A DNA stretch of 64,000 bases from CAVWXT01 sp963759115. Its GTDB lineage: Bacteria; Planctomycetota; Planctomycetia; Pirellulales; Thermoguttaceae. The stretch lies in assembly GCA_963759115.1 (NCBI GenBank), contig CAVWXT010000008.1, positions 124,001 through 188,000 of the forward strand, read 5' to 3'. This document shows, one piece after another, positions 39,845-49,203 of this stretch. How positions within the stretch are numbered: the stretch's first letter is position 1; each line of letters opens with the position of its first letter. The notes beneath the pieces are model-generated. The model did no database searches and was not told the origin of the DNA. It was given only the letters and a program-made list of their open reading frames with translations. The position numbers and the translations under genes were made by a program.

Positions 39845-42554
39845 ATGAAAGTCTCGTTGGGTTGGCGAATCGCCGCGGTCGGCCTGTTGGGCGCCGGCAT
39901 TGCCGTCGTGCTGCTGGCAGTGCTGTGGGGGAGAGGCTCTGTCCCCGGCACGTCTGCGAAACTGCGCCTCGAAGACGTCGCCTGGGCGACCCTCTTGGCT
40001 GAGGTGGGAAAGAGCGGCGACGCCCTGGAGATCAAGTATCCACGGGACGGGACGGTTTTTCCCCCCGAAATCGTCGAGCCGAAATTTCGTTGGCGGGAGA
40101 AGGGCGCCGACGCGGATGCGTGGTTGGTGAGGATCGAGTTTGCCGATGGCAAGGAGCCGATCAAGGCCGCGATGGATGCCCCGGAGTGGACCCCTTCGCA
40201 GGAGCAATGGCAGGACATGAAGGCGCGGACCGTGGAAACGCCGGCCAAGGTGACGGTCCTCGGCGTGAATCAGGCCAACCCGGACCGGCTGCTGTCCTCC
40301 GCCACGATCCGTATCAGCACGTCCAAGGACGCGGTGGTGGCGCCGCTGTTCTATCGGGACGTGCCCCTGCCCTTCGCCGAGACCGTCAACTACTTCAAAC
40401 GCATCCAGTGGCGGTTCGGGCCGATCTCTTCCCGCACGCAGCCGCCAGTCGTACTGGAGAATATGCCGGTCTGCGCGCAACTGCCATTCCTTCTCTTCGG
40501 ATGGAAAGCAGTTTGCAATGGACGTCGATTATGCGAACGACAAGGCTTCCTACGTTATATCTCCCGTCGCAGAGGAAATGGTGTTGGAGCCCAACAAGCT
40601 CATTACCTGGGCAGACTACAAGAAGGAGGACAAACAGTTGACCTTCGGCTTGCTGTCTCAGGTGTCGCCGGACGGCAGGTACGTGGTGAGCACGGTCAAG
40701 GATCGGTCGGTCTTCGTGCAAATCGATAACCTGGAGATCTCGCAGTTGTTTTTCCCGGTCAAAGGCATCCTGGCGTTGTACGACCGCGACACGAAGACGT
40801 TCTCATCGTTGCCCGGCGCCGATGACCCGCAGTACGTCCAGAGCAACCCCGTGTGGAGCCCGGACGGCAAGTACATCGTCTTTGCCCGCAACCGGGCCTA
40901 CAAGTTGCAGAAACTCACTAATGAGGGCCGCGTGGTTCTCACGGCGGAGGAATGCGAGGAGTTTGTCAAGGGAGGAAAGAAGTTCCTATTCGATCTTTAT
41001 CGCGTGCCGTTCAACGATGGCAAAGGCGGCAAGGCCGAACCGCTGCCGGGCGCCTCCGCCGACGGCATGAGCAATTACTTTCCCAAGTATTCCCCCGACG
41101 GCAAGTGGATCGTCTTCTGCAAGGCCAAGAGCTTCATGCTGTTGCAGCCGGACAGCGAGTTGTACATCGTGCCGGCCGAAGGGGGAGAGCCCCGACGGCT
41201 CAAAGGCAATACGACGCGGATGAACTCCTGGCACACGTGGTCGCCCAACAGCCGTTGGCTGGCGTTTGCCTCGAAGGTAAACGGCCCGTATACCCAGATA
41301 TTCCTCACTCACGTCGACGAGCAGGGCGAGAGCACTCCGCCGGTGGAACTGGCCAACTTCACCTCTCCCGATCGGGCGGCCAACATCCCCGAGTTCGTCA
41401 ACGTGTCGTCCGGCAGCATCCGGAATATCCGCGAGCAGTTCATGGACGAAGGCATGCAGATGCGTGCCGGCGACGTATCGTACAACGGCGGCGAGTTCAA
41501 GGACGCGGAAGCGATGTATCGTGCGGCCCTGAAGATCAGTCCCAAGAACCCCGAAGCGCACACGCATCTGGCGATGGCCCTGATTCAGATGCACCAGCCC
41601 GAAGAAGCCTTGCAGCATTTGAGAACGGCCGTGGAACTCGATCCGAAAAGCGCCGACCTGCATTACCTGCGCGTCGGCGGCGCGTTTTTCGATACCCGAG
41701 ATTGGCAGAACGCGGAACAGACGTATCGCAAGGCCGTGGAGGCCAATCCGCGCAACCCCGATGCCCACACGCGTCTGGCGACCGCCCTGGCTGTGCTGCA
41801 CCGGCCGGACGAAGCCTTGAAGCATTTGAACGTGGCCGTGGAGCTCGATCCCAAGAGCGCCGACCTGCACTATTTCCTCGGCAACATTCTGGGCAGCACG
41901 GGTCGAGTGCCGGAAGCGGCCGAACACTTTGAGCAGGCGGTGCGACTGAACCCCAAGCACGCCGAGGCCCACAACAGCCTGGCCACGGCGCTGGCCAGCA
42001 CGGGCAAATTGCCGGAGGCGATTGCCCACTACAAGCTGGCGGTGGAGGCAAAACCGGATCTTGCCAATGCCCGCAGCAACCTGCTTATGGCATTGTCAGA
42101 CGCCGTCAAACAGAATCCGAATTCCGCCAAGTGGCTGGGCGAATGGGGCGACGCCCTGATGAGTGCAGGGCGGGGATCCGAGGCCATCGAGCCCTTCGAG
42201 CGCGTGCTGCAACTGGATCCCCAAGACGCCAGCGCCCATAACAACCTCGCCTGGCTGCTGGCAACGAAGGATCCGGCGCAGGGCGGCAACCCGACAAAGG
42301 CCGTCGCCTTGGCGCAGCGGGCCTGTCAACTGACCGAGAACAAATCGGCCGGTTGCCTGGATACCCTGGCGATTGCCTCGGCGGCCGCCGGGCAATTTCC
42401 CGAGGCCATCGCCGCCGCCGAAAAGGCCATTCAACTGGCCAATGCCGCAGGGAATGACTCCTTGGCCAAACGCATTGAGGGCCGCCTGGAGCATTACCGG
42501 GCCGGGCGCACCTACGACGGCTCGGCCCCCCGCGTGAAGCAGCCCACTCCCTGA
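39845..42554 (+). CDS. Membrane-anchored CxxCH / PD40-propeller / TPR protein (copy 2), one frameshift
   Basis: About 903 residues, a close paralogue of the gene before it and separated by only 37 bases, so a tandem duplication in one operon. The order is the same: membrane helix (WRIAAVGLLGAGIAVVLLAVLW), sandwich domain, haem motif, propeller, TPRs. It has two or three more TPR units (EAEAMYRAALKISPKNPEA-type blocks from residue 540 on). The haem site C-x2-C-H is broken in the text by one extra base near 40478: removing G restores MPVCANCHSFSSDGKQF. GAGAG lies 8 bases before the ATG at 39845, which I prefer to the ATG at 39839. Confidence 0.8.
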
Positions 42555-42591
42555 TGCCACGGCCGGGGATCGCCTTGGGCGGCGCGGCTGC

Positions 42592-42597
42592 TACAAT
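42592..42597 (+). promoter_or_regulatory. Candidate -10 element for a leaderless start
   Basis: GCTACAATGCT places a TACAAT box 6 bases before the ATG at 42604, and there is no Shine-Dalgarno sequence between. Transcription would begin at or next to the start codon. No good -35 is seen at 17 bases. Confidence 0.35.
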
Positions 42598-42603
42598 GCT
42601 CTC

Positions 42604-43284
42604 ATGTGCGGACGCTTTACACTTCGGGCCCCGGCCAGCGTAGTGGCCGAACAGTTCTCGGTTTTCGAGATTTCGCCCTGGAAGGCCCGCTACAACATCG
42701 CCCCTTCACAGCCCGTGGCGGCCGTCCGAATGGCCGGCGCCGGCGCCAAGGCGACCTCGCAGCGCGAGCTCGCTTGGCTTCGCTGGGGACTGATTCCAAG
42801 TTGGGCCAGCGATCCGGTGATCGGCAACCGCCTGATCAACGCGCGGGCGGAGACGGCCGCCGCCAAGCCGGCCTTCCGCACCCCCTTTCGCCGCCGCCGA
42901 TGCCTGGTCGTGGCCGACGGATTCTACGAATGGCAGAAGGCCGGGAAGCGAAAGGCGCCGCACCTGGTTCGCATGCGCGACGACCGCCCTTTTGCCTTTG
43001 CCGGTCTGTGGGATCTTTGGGAAGGCCCCGACCACTCGGTGGTCGAGTCGTGTACGCTGTTGACCACGGAGGCCAACGACGTGGTGCGGCCGATCCACGA
43101 TCGGATGCCCGTCATCCTCGCGCCCGCGGACTACGATCGCTGGCTCGATCCGGCCATTGGCGGCCCGGAGGAACTCGCGGCGCTCTTGCGCCCCTATCCG
43201 GTCGATGAGATGATGGCCTACCCGGTCAGTCCACTGGTGAACAGCCCGGCCAACGACGAGCCGGGGTGCGTGGAACCGGCGTAG
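42604..43284 (+). CDS. SOS response-associated peptidase (YedK / HMCES family)
   Basis: 226 residues. The protein forms a covalent thiazolidine link with abasic sites in single-stranded DNA and shields them. Cys2 (MCGRFTL) is the catalytic nucleophile. The DNA-binding RYNIAPSQ, NARAETA (Asn79), GFYEW with Glu109 and HDRMP with His165 are all present. It lies tail to tail with the imuA-imuB-dnaE2 mutagenesis cassette, which makes an SOS context likely. The stop TAG at 43282-43284 is immediately followed by a 120-base palindromic element that also begins TAG. Confidence 0.92.
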   Translation: MCGRFTLRAPASVVAEQFSVFEISPWKARYNIAPSQPVAAVRMAGAGAKATSQRELAWLRWGLIPSWASDPVIGNRLINARAETAAAKPAFRTPFRRRRCLVVADGFYEWQKAGKRKAPHLVRMRDDRPFAFAGLWDLWEGPDHSVVESCTLLTTEANDVVRPIHDRMPVILAPADYDRWLDPAIGGPEELAALLRPYPVDEMMAYPVSPLVNSPANDEPGCVEPA

Positions 43285-43404
43285 TAGTCTGACACATCGA
43301 AATTGTCGGGTGCCACGGGCAGCTTGTCTGCCCGTGTTCCCTGCACGGGCAGACAAGCTGCCCGTGGCACCCAACCCGACATCTTATGTATTTCAGACCG
43401 GTAG
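43285..43404. mobile_element. MITE-like 120-base palindromic element, copy A (intergenic)
   Basis: Ends are TAGTCTGACACA and TATTTCAGACCGGTAG, imperfect terminal inverted repeats. Inside are 29-base perfect arms at 43308-43336 and 43344-43372 (core CACGGGCAGCTTGTCTGCCC). TAG flanks both sides, perhaps a short target duplication. A second copy in opposite orientation is at 47192-47314 inside imuB; the two are about 90% identical by eye. No protein is encoded. Confidence 0.75.
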
Positions 43405-43441
43405 TATGAAACCGCAAGCGGCTTGGCGGCCGCTGTGGACT

Positions 43442-46400
43442 TCAGCAGAAATCGCGCGATTGCGAACCCATCCCCCGCAGCCTTTCCGACAAGTCTTCCA
43501 GCCTGGTGGTCAGCAGGTGAATCACGCCCGCCTGGCGTTGCAGACGGCCGTGGGCCAGCATCAAGGTCGCGCCCGCCGCAGCCGAGCGCCAGCGTTTCCA
43601 AACGCCGGGCCGGATGATCAGGTTCGCCGTGCCCGTTTCATCTTCCAGGGTGACGAACGTGATCCCCTTGGCCGTCCCGGGCGCTGGCGGACCAGCACGA
43701 TTCCGGCCACGCGGACGGGCCGGCTGTCATCGCACGTCTTCAGGCGTTCGGCCGGTGTCACGCCCAAGGTGTCCAAGTCCTTGCGCAGAAACTTTAACGG
43801 ATGGGCCCGCAGCGACAGCCCCATCGTGCGATAATCGGCCAAGACCTCCTCGGCCGGCAACATCGGCGGCAACGCAGGGTGCGTGAAACGCACCGATGCG
43901 TCGCATGATGCGACAACTGGCGGTTGGACCGGCAGTTCAACTGCCGCGCCAACATTGTGGTGCGTTTCACGCACCCTGCCATCGAACAAAGGCAATGCTT
44001 TCTTCTCTTGGGCCAGGGCGTGCCAAAGCGACTCGCGGCGATTGAGTCCCAGCGAACCGAAGGCCCCGGCCTTGGCCAGCCGCACGAGCACCGCGCGGCT
44101 CAAGCCGGTGCGGAGGGCGAAATCGTCGAGCGACAGAAACGGTCCTTCCCGCCTGGCTGCTTCAATCCGCTCGACCTGGGCGGAGGGCATGCTCGAGAGC
44201 ATGTTGAAGCCGAGACGCAAGCAAAAGGGGGAAGGCGGAAGGCGGAAGGCGGAAGATTGCAAGTTGCAAATTGCAAATTGTAAATTGCAGATTGGTTGCG
44301 TGGATTCGGCAATTTTCAATTTGCAATTTTCAATTTTCAATTTGTAATTCCCCTCCAGCGTGCAGTCCCACGCGCTGAAGTTCACATCGACCGGCAGGAC
44401 TTCGACGCCATGCTCGCGGGCGCAGCGGACCAATTGGGCGGGGGCGTAAAAACCCATCGGCTGGCTGTTCAAGCAGCGCCGCCGTGAAGGCCGCCGGGTA
44501 GTGGCACTTCAGCCACGCCGAAACGTAGACCAGCAGGGCGAAGCTGGCCGCGTGCGACTCGGGAAAACCATAGTCGCCGAAGCCGCGAATCTGGCCGAAC
44601 ACCGCCTCGGCGTATTCCGCGGAAAGCCCCGCGCCCGCATCCCGTCGATCAGCTTCTTGCGGAACTGGTCGATCAGTCCCGGCCGCCGCCAGGCCCCCAT
44701 CGCCCGGCGCAAGTTGGTCGGCCTCGCCGGGCGTGAAGCCGGCCGCCTCGACCGCCAGCCGCATCGCCTGCTCCTGGAACAGCGGCACGCCCAGCGTCTT
44801 TTCCAGCACGCGGCGGATGGCGTCGTTGGGATAGCTGACCGCCTCCTCGCCGTTGCGGCGGCGGAGATACGGATGGACCATGTTGCCCTGGATCGGCCCG
44901 GGCCGCACGATCGCCACCTCGATCACCAGGTCGTAGAACGAGCGGGGCTGCAGCCGCGGCAACATGCTCATCTGCGCCCGGCTCTCGATCTGGAACACGC
45001 CCATCGTGTCGGCGCGGCGGATCATCGCGTACACGTCCTCGTCGCCCTCGGGGATGTTGGCCAGCGTCAGTTCTTGCCCGTCGTGCTGCCGCACCAGCCC
45101 AAAGCACTTGCGGATCGCCGTGAGCATCCCCAAGGCCAGGCAATCGACCTTGAGGATGCCCAACTCGTCCAGGTCGTCTTTGTTCCACTGGATGACGGTT
45201 CGCTCGGGCATGGCCGCGTTCTCGATGGGCACCAGTTCGCACAAGCGGCCCCTGGGTCATGACCATGCCGCCGGTGTGCTGCGAAAGGTGGCGCGGAAAG
45301 CCGACCAGTTGCTCGACCAGCTCGATCAACTGCCGTCCCTTGTTGCGTGGCCGGGTCGATGCCGACTTCGCGGCACCGCGCCGGCAGCTCGGGCTCGTGG
45401 CGGAAGTGCTCCAGCCGCTTGGCCAGCCGGTCGATCTGCTCCAGCGGAAAACCCAGAGCCTTGCCCACGTCGCGGACCGCCGAGCGAGGGCGGTAGGTAA
45501 TCACCTCGGCGGTCATGCCCGCCCGCTCGCGGCCGTACTTGCGGTACAGATATTGGATCACCTCCTCGCGGCGCTCGTGCTCGAAATCGACGTCGATGTC
45601 GGGGGCCTCGTTCCGCTCGCGGCTGACGAACCGCTCGAAGAGCACGTCCATCCGCTCGGGATCGACGGCCGTGATGCCCAGGCAGTAGCAGACGGCCGAA
45701 TTGGCCGCCGAACCGCGTCCCTGGCAAAGAATCCCCCGCCGCCGGGCGAAACGCACCAGGTCCCACACCGTCAGGAAATACGCCTCGTAGCGCAGCTCCG
45801 CGATCAATTGCAACTCGTGCTCCAACAGCCGCCGTACCTTGTCGGGCACGCCGCCGGGATAACGCCGCCGCGCCCCGGCCCACGTCAGCCGGGCCAGGTA
45901 TCCGCTCAGAGTTTCGCCCGGCGGGGCCAGTTCTTCGGGATACTCGTAGCGCAACTCGTCGAGCGAAAACGTGCAGCGCCCGGCGATCTCCAGCGTATGG
46001 CGAATCGCATCGGGAGCGGCGGCAAACAGGGCGGCCATTTCCTCCGGCGGCTTCAAATAGCGCTCGGCGTTGGCAAACAGGTGCTCGCCCGCGGCGGCCA
46101 CCGTGCAGCCGTGGCGGATGGCCGTCAGCACGTCGCAGAGCGCCTGTCGCTCGGGCACGTGGTAGTGGACGTCGCCTGCCGCCGCCAACGGCAGGCGGAC
46201 CCGCCGCGACAGTTCTACCAGCCGCTCCAATTCCTGCCGGTCGTCCGGCCCGTGGTGCAACTCGGCCAGCAGATAGCAGCGGTCGCCGAAAACATCGCGG
46301 TAGTTGTGAAGAATGGGGGGAGATTGAAAATTGAAAATTGAAAATTGAGAATTGCAAATTGGCGGTGTTGCGTCGGCAATTTTCAATTTGCAATTTGCAT

Positions 46401-46782
46401 TTTGCATTTTGCAATCAACTCCCGCCAGCAACCCCTCGGCATGCTGGGCAACGTCGTCCAAGCGAAGCCGGCAGTTGCCCTTCTCCGCCCGGCGGCGGCC
46501 CACGGTGATCAGCCGCGCCAGTCGGCCGTAGGCGGCGCGATCGGTGGCCCACAGCACGACCGGCGGGGCATCCTCGGGCGTGATTTCGGCGCCGACCAGC
46601 AGTTTCAGCCCCGCGTCCTTGGCGGCCCCATGCGCGCGAACCACGCCCGCCAGGCTGTTGCGGTCGGTGATCGCCAGCGCAGCATACCCCAACTCGGCCG
46701 CGCGCTCCACGAGCTCTTCGGGGTGCGAAGCGCCTTCGAGGAAGGAGAAATTCGTTTTGGCGTGAAGCTCGGCGTACGACAT
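43442..46782 (-). CDS. dnaE2: Error-prone DNA polymerase III alpha subunit DnaE2, with three in-frame repeat inserts and six frame breaks
   Basis: DnaE2 carries out damage-induced translesion synthesis with ImuA and ImuB. The PHP domain (SYAELHAKTNFSFLEGAS) starts at 46782. Catalytic motifs NEAPDIDVDFEHERREEVI and VFQIESRAQM, the GYGFPESHAASFALLVY fingers block, and the final OB-fold (VRVAGIVLVRQRPG) with GVIHLLTTRLEDLSERLR are present. The span fits 1112 residues. Breaks lie near 45344, 45255, 44715, 44625, 44474 and 43675; three are an extra base in a CAAG or CTTG. Three segments translated from repeats interrupt conserved regions (46310-46427, 44226-44349, 43875-43978). It is probably the last gene of the imuA-imuB-dnaE2 operon. 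Confidence 0.88.
43875..43978. repeat. Palindromic repeat in frame in dnaE2 (GTGCGTGAAACGCACC family)
   Basis: Perfect 20-base arms at 43875-43894 and 43959-43978 (CAGGGTGCGTGAAACGCACC). The loop carries a second small palindrome (GATGCGTCGCATGATGCG) and GGCGGTT...AACTGCC. Translated without stop between KALPLFDG and LPPMLPAEEVLADYRTMGL. The same GTGCGTGAAACGCACC unit is in imuB at 48031-48088. Confidence 0.88.
44226..44349. repeat. AT-rich and GGAAGGC tandem repeats in frame in dnaE2
   Basis: Three GGAAGGC units (44230-44252) are followed by AATTGCA / AATTTTC units on both sides of a GGTTGCGTGG loop, so the whole can fold on itself. In the dnaE2 frame it reads YKLKIENCKLKIAES, then PICNLQFAICNLQSSA, with no stop, between AWDCTLEG and LRLGFNMLSSMPSAQ. 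Confidence 0.85.
46310..46427. repeat. AATTTGCAATTTTC-type inverted repeat in frame in the dnaE2 PHP domain
   Basis: Left part GATTGAAAATTGAAAATTG, right part CAATTTTCAATTTGCAATTT, around a CGGTGTTGCG loop. In frame it encodes KMQNANCKLKIADATPP and SQFSIFNFQS between AEGLLAGVDC and NYRDVFGDRCYLLAELH. Same family as 44226-44349. Confidence 0.85.
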
Positions 46783-46788
46783 TGGGTT

Positions 46789-46872
46789 CAGGGTTCAGGG
46801 GTCAGGATTCAGAACAGTGACGCTACGATTTGCTCGCGTATGTCGAGTTCTGAACCCTGACCCCTGAACCCT
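46789..46872. repeat. Palindrome filling the imuB-dnaE2 junction
   Basis: GTTCAGGGGTCAGGATTCAG near 46794-46813 pairs with the CTGAACCCTGACCCCTGAAC block near 46850-46869, around a 35-base loop. It begins about 7 bases upstream of the dnaE2 start codon and ends about 9 bases from the imuB stop, so a stable hairpin would sit at the dnaE2 translation start. Confidence 0.75.
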
Positions 46873-46880
46873 GCTTCCTC

Positions 46881-48374
46881 CTACTCGAACATTCCGTGCA
46901 AAAACCACTGCCCGTCGCGTAAACGGCGGAAGAGCCAGAAGCGGCGGCCGGTGGTGGTTTCGACGCAAAAATAGTCGCGGCCTACATTCTGCCCACGCCA
47001 CCAACCAGTCTCGATCCGCTCCGGCCCCCAAGTGTGCGCGACGTGGTGCTCTTGGCCGCCATGCTGGAACCGCACGGGCGGACCGCTGGGCAAAACCAAC
47101 GTGGTGGCCAACCGCTGCGGACGGGGTAAAAGCCGCAGCGGACGCGGCAGCAAATCCGCGGGCGTCTCTTGCCGCCCAGCGCGACGGCCTCTAGCAGTCT
47201 GATACACATAGGATGTCGTGTTGGGTGCCACGGGCAGCTTGTCTGCCCGTGCAGGAGACACGGGCAGACAAGCTGCCCGTGGCACCCGACAATTTCGGTG
47301 TGTCAGACTACTAGCACGATTCACCAACGGCTCGCACTGCCAGGCCAGTTCCGGCTGAGCGTCGGACTTCAGCCGCACGCGCGCCACCGCCCGCTCTGTC
47401 AGACGACTGGTGAGGCGATCGACCAGGGCGGCCAATTGCCGCGGTCGCTGCCGCGCCGGTTCATCGGCGAAAAGCTCTTGTTGCCGGTATTCCAGGGGCG
47501 CCGTGATCGCCGCCTCGACGTGGATGGCCGTCACGGGCGCGGGGATCCGCAGCCGCTCCAACTGGAGCTCGACCAATTGAAACAAGTGCTTCACCTTGGC
47601 GGTCGGCTCGAACAGGCCAACGCCCACACGGACCGGGTTCTCCGGCCGGCAATCCAGCCGGCACTCCAATCGCAGCGCCCCGCGGCCACGGCGGATCAGC
47701 ATCGCGGCCACCTGCGCGACCAGGTGTTCCAAAACCTGCTCGATGGTCTCTCGCCGGCCGGTGGGATGCTCGAACGCCCAATGGGCCCGGAACAGCGGCG
47801 TTGGTTGACAGGGCACGATGGGCTCGTCCAATCGGCCGACCGCCTGATCCAACCGTTGCAGCACTTGAGCCCCCAACCGCGTGGCAAGTTCGCCGCGCGG
47901 CAGCATCTCCAACTGCCCGATCTCTTCGATGCCCAACTGGTGCAATAAGGCTACCATCTCCTCGTTCAGCCGCAAAAGCTCGATCGGCAAGGGCCTCAGG
48001 GCGGCAGCGGCTTCGCCGGGGGGAACGACCGTAGGGTGCGTGAAACGCACCACATACGACAAACTGTGGTGCGTTTCACGCACCCTACAACAGTGCGCCA
48101 CGGCCCAGGCGGCGCCAAGGGTGTCGGCAATCGCCACGCGAACGCTCAGCCCTCGTCGGGCAAAGTCGTCGACGATCTGCCGGGCCAACGCAGCTTCGCC
48201 GCCGAACAAATGGGCCAGGCCGGTGATATCCAGCAGCAGGCTCTCCGGATCGGCCGACGATTCCACGCCGACCGTCGGGCTGAAACGCTCGCAGTGTGCG
48301 GCTAACACGTCAAGCCGTGGCATACGCCGGCTCGACCAGTCGGGCAGCCAGATGCACAGCATACGTTTCATCAT
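46881..48374 (-). CDS. imuB: ImuB, inactive Y-family polymerase subunit, with two in-frame palindromes
   Basis: 497 residues without frame breaks. ImuB is a catalytically dead DinB relative that bridges ImuA, the beta clamp and DnaE2. MLCIWLPDWSSRRMP, FSPTVGVESSADPESLLLDI, VRVAIADTLGAAWAVA, HQLGIEEIGQLEMLPRGELA and ATRLGAQVLQRLDQAVGR match the family, and catalytic acids of active polymerases are not at the expected places. The C-terminal GRDYFCVETTTGRRFWLFRR is the usual end. Inserts at 48031-48088 and 47192-47314 add about 60 foreign residues. The start (48371 or 48374) overlaps the end of imuA by about 65 bases. Confidence 0.9.
   Translation of the reverse strand: MMKRMLCIWLPDWSSRRMPRLDVLAAHCERFSPTVGVESSADPESLLLDITGLAHLFGGEAALARQIVDDFARRGLSVRVAIADTLGAAWAVAHCCRVRETHHSLSYVVRFTHPTVVPPGEAAAALRPLPIELLRLNEEMVALLHQLGIEEIGQLEMLPRGELATRLGAQVLQRLDQAVGRLDEPIVPCQPTPLFRAHWAFEHPTGRRETIEQVLEHLVAQVAAMLIRRGRGALRLECRLDCRPENPVRVGVGLFEPTAKVKHLFQLVELQLERLRIPAPVTAIHVEAAITAPLEYRQQELFADEPARQRPRQLAALVDRLTSRLTERAVARVRLKSDAQPELAWQCEPLVNRASSLTHRNCRVPRAACLPVSPARADKLPVAPNTTSYVYQTARGRRAGRQETPADLLPRPLRLLPRPQRLATTLVLPSGPPVRFQHGGQEHHVAHTWGPERIETGWWRGQNVGRDYFCVETTTGRRFWLFRRLRDGQWFLHGMFE
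47192..47314. mobile_element. MITE-like 120-base palindromic element, copy B, in frame inside imuB
   Basis: Inverse orientation to copy A at 43285-43404. Arms of 29 bases at 47223-47251 and 47259-47287 are perfect. Ends CTAGCAGTCTGATACACA and TGTGTCAGACTACTAG are imperfect inverted repeats with TAG on either side. The span of 123 bases is 41 codons, so the imuB frame is kept and read as SSLTHRNCRVPRAACLPVSP and onward. Confidence 0.85.
48031..48088. repeat. 58-base palindrome in frame inside imuB
   Basis: Perfect 24-base arms at 48031-48054 and 48065-48088 (core GGGTGCGTGAAACGCACCAC), 10-base loop. Read through as RVRETHHSLSYVVRFTHPT between AAWAVAHC and VVPPGEAAAALRPLP. Confidence 0.9.
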
Positions 48375-49012
48375 CGATTTCCACGTCCACGTTGCGCCCC
48401 TCGGTTCCGCCACGACAACGAAGCAGATGAATCCGCAGCCGCCGTGGGGCGCTTCGCGCCGATCCGGGCGGCAACGGCTCCACAAAAAACCGCACGTCGG
48501 CCCACGAAGGATCGTATCGCGCCGTGCCGGAGCGGACGAACAACCCCAGCCCGCCTCCTTCTTCGGCGGCGAGTTGCAGCCGGCGGAACGCCCGAGGGTC
48601 CAGTTTCTCCGGCCAGGCCAGCACGGCGGCCACGCCCCGGCATCGCAACGACTGGTCCAGCGCCCAAAGGTGGTCCGCCGCGTCGCCGGCCCGGACCACC
48701 AGGAGTTGCTCCAACGCGATCCCCATCCGAACCACGGGCGGCGGATAGAACTCGCGGCGACCGTCCAACACGACCAGCATTCCGCCGTCGCGGCACGCTT
48801 CGCGGGCGGCCAAGAGCGCCAACGTACTCGATCCGTTCCCCTCTCCCAGGGCAAACCATTCGGCCAGGGTTCCCCAACGCAACCCCCCTTCCGGCAACAT
48901 TTTATCCAAGGGACCACAGCCGCTGGAAACCACTCCCCGGCTGTCGCGGCGTCGGGCCTCTTCGAGCCTGGACGATCTTCCGCCGCAACGTCTCCAGATC
49001 GAGGGGTGGCAT
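48310..49012 (-). CDS. imuA: ImuA (RecA-like accessory of the mutagenesis cassette), one frameshift
   Basis: About 234 residues after repair. ImuA is a RecA/SulA-related accessory that works with ImuB and DnaE2. PLDKMLPEGGLRWGTLAEWF is the conserved start of the RecA-like core, then GSSTLALLAAREACRDGG at the degenerate Walker A region and VVRAGDAADHLWALDQSLRC. The ATG at 49012 (PPLDLETLRRKIVQAR) is joined to the core by removing one A from GGGGAGTGG near 48935. Its tail overlaps imuB. A LexA-like dyad is 37 bases upstream. No further Walker B carboxylate pair is obvious, as is common in ImuA. Confidence 0.82.
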
Positions 49013-49048
49013 CGCCGGTTCTCCGTTCACAACGGCCCACACAGATAG

Positions 49049-49062
49049 TGTACAGACGTACA
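49049..49062 (-). promoter_or_regulatory. Candidate LexA-type operator of the imuA-imuB-dnaE2 cassette
   Basis: TGTAC-GTCT-GTACA (coding strand) is a perfect dyad of two 5-base arms around 4 bases, centred 44 bases before the imuA ATG. Spacing matches LexA boxes of the form N5-N4-N5 described in other phyla (for instance the GAAC-N4-GTTC class). No second copy was found upstream of the SOS peptidase gene at 42604. Confidence 0.5.
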
Positions 49063-49203
49063 ATTCTGCAGTCAATACCTATCGGCCGGGAAGAAAGGAA
49101 TACTTCACGGAAAGGGCCGCGAGGACAGAGCATCGCGCCCCTGGACGGGGGGAAGACGCGGCGCCAACGGCGATCCCGGCAGACGCGGCTCCGTGCGTCG
49201 CCG

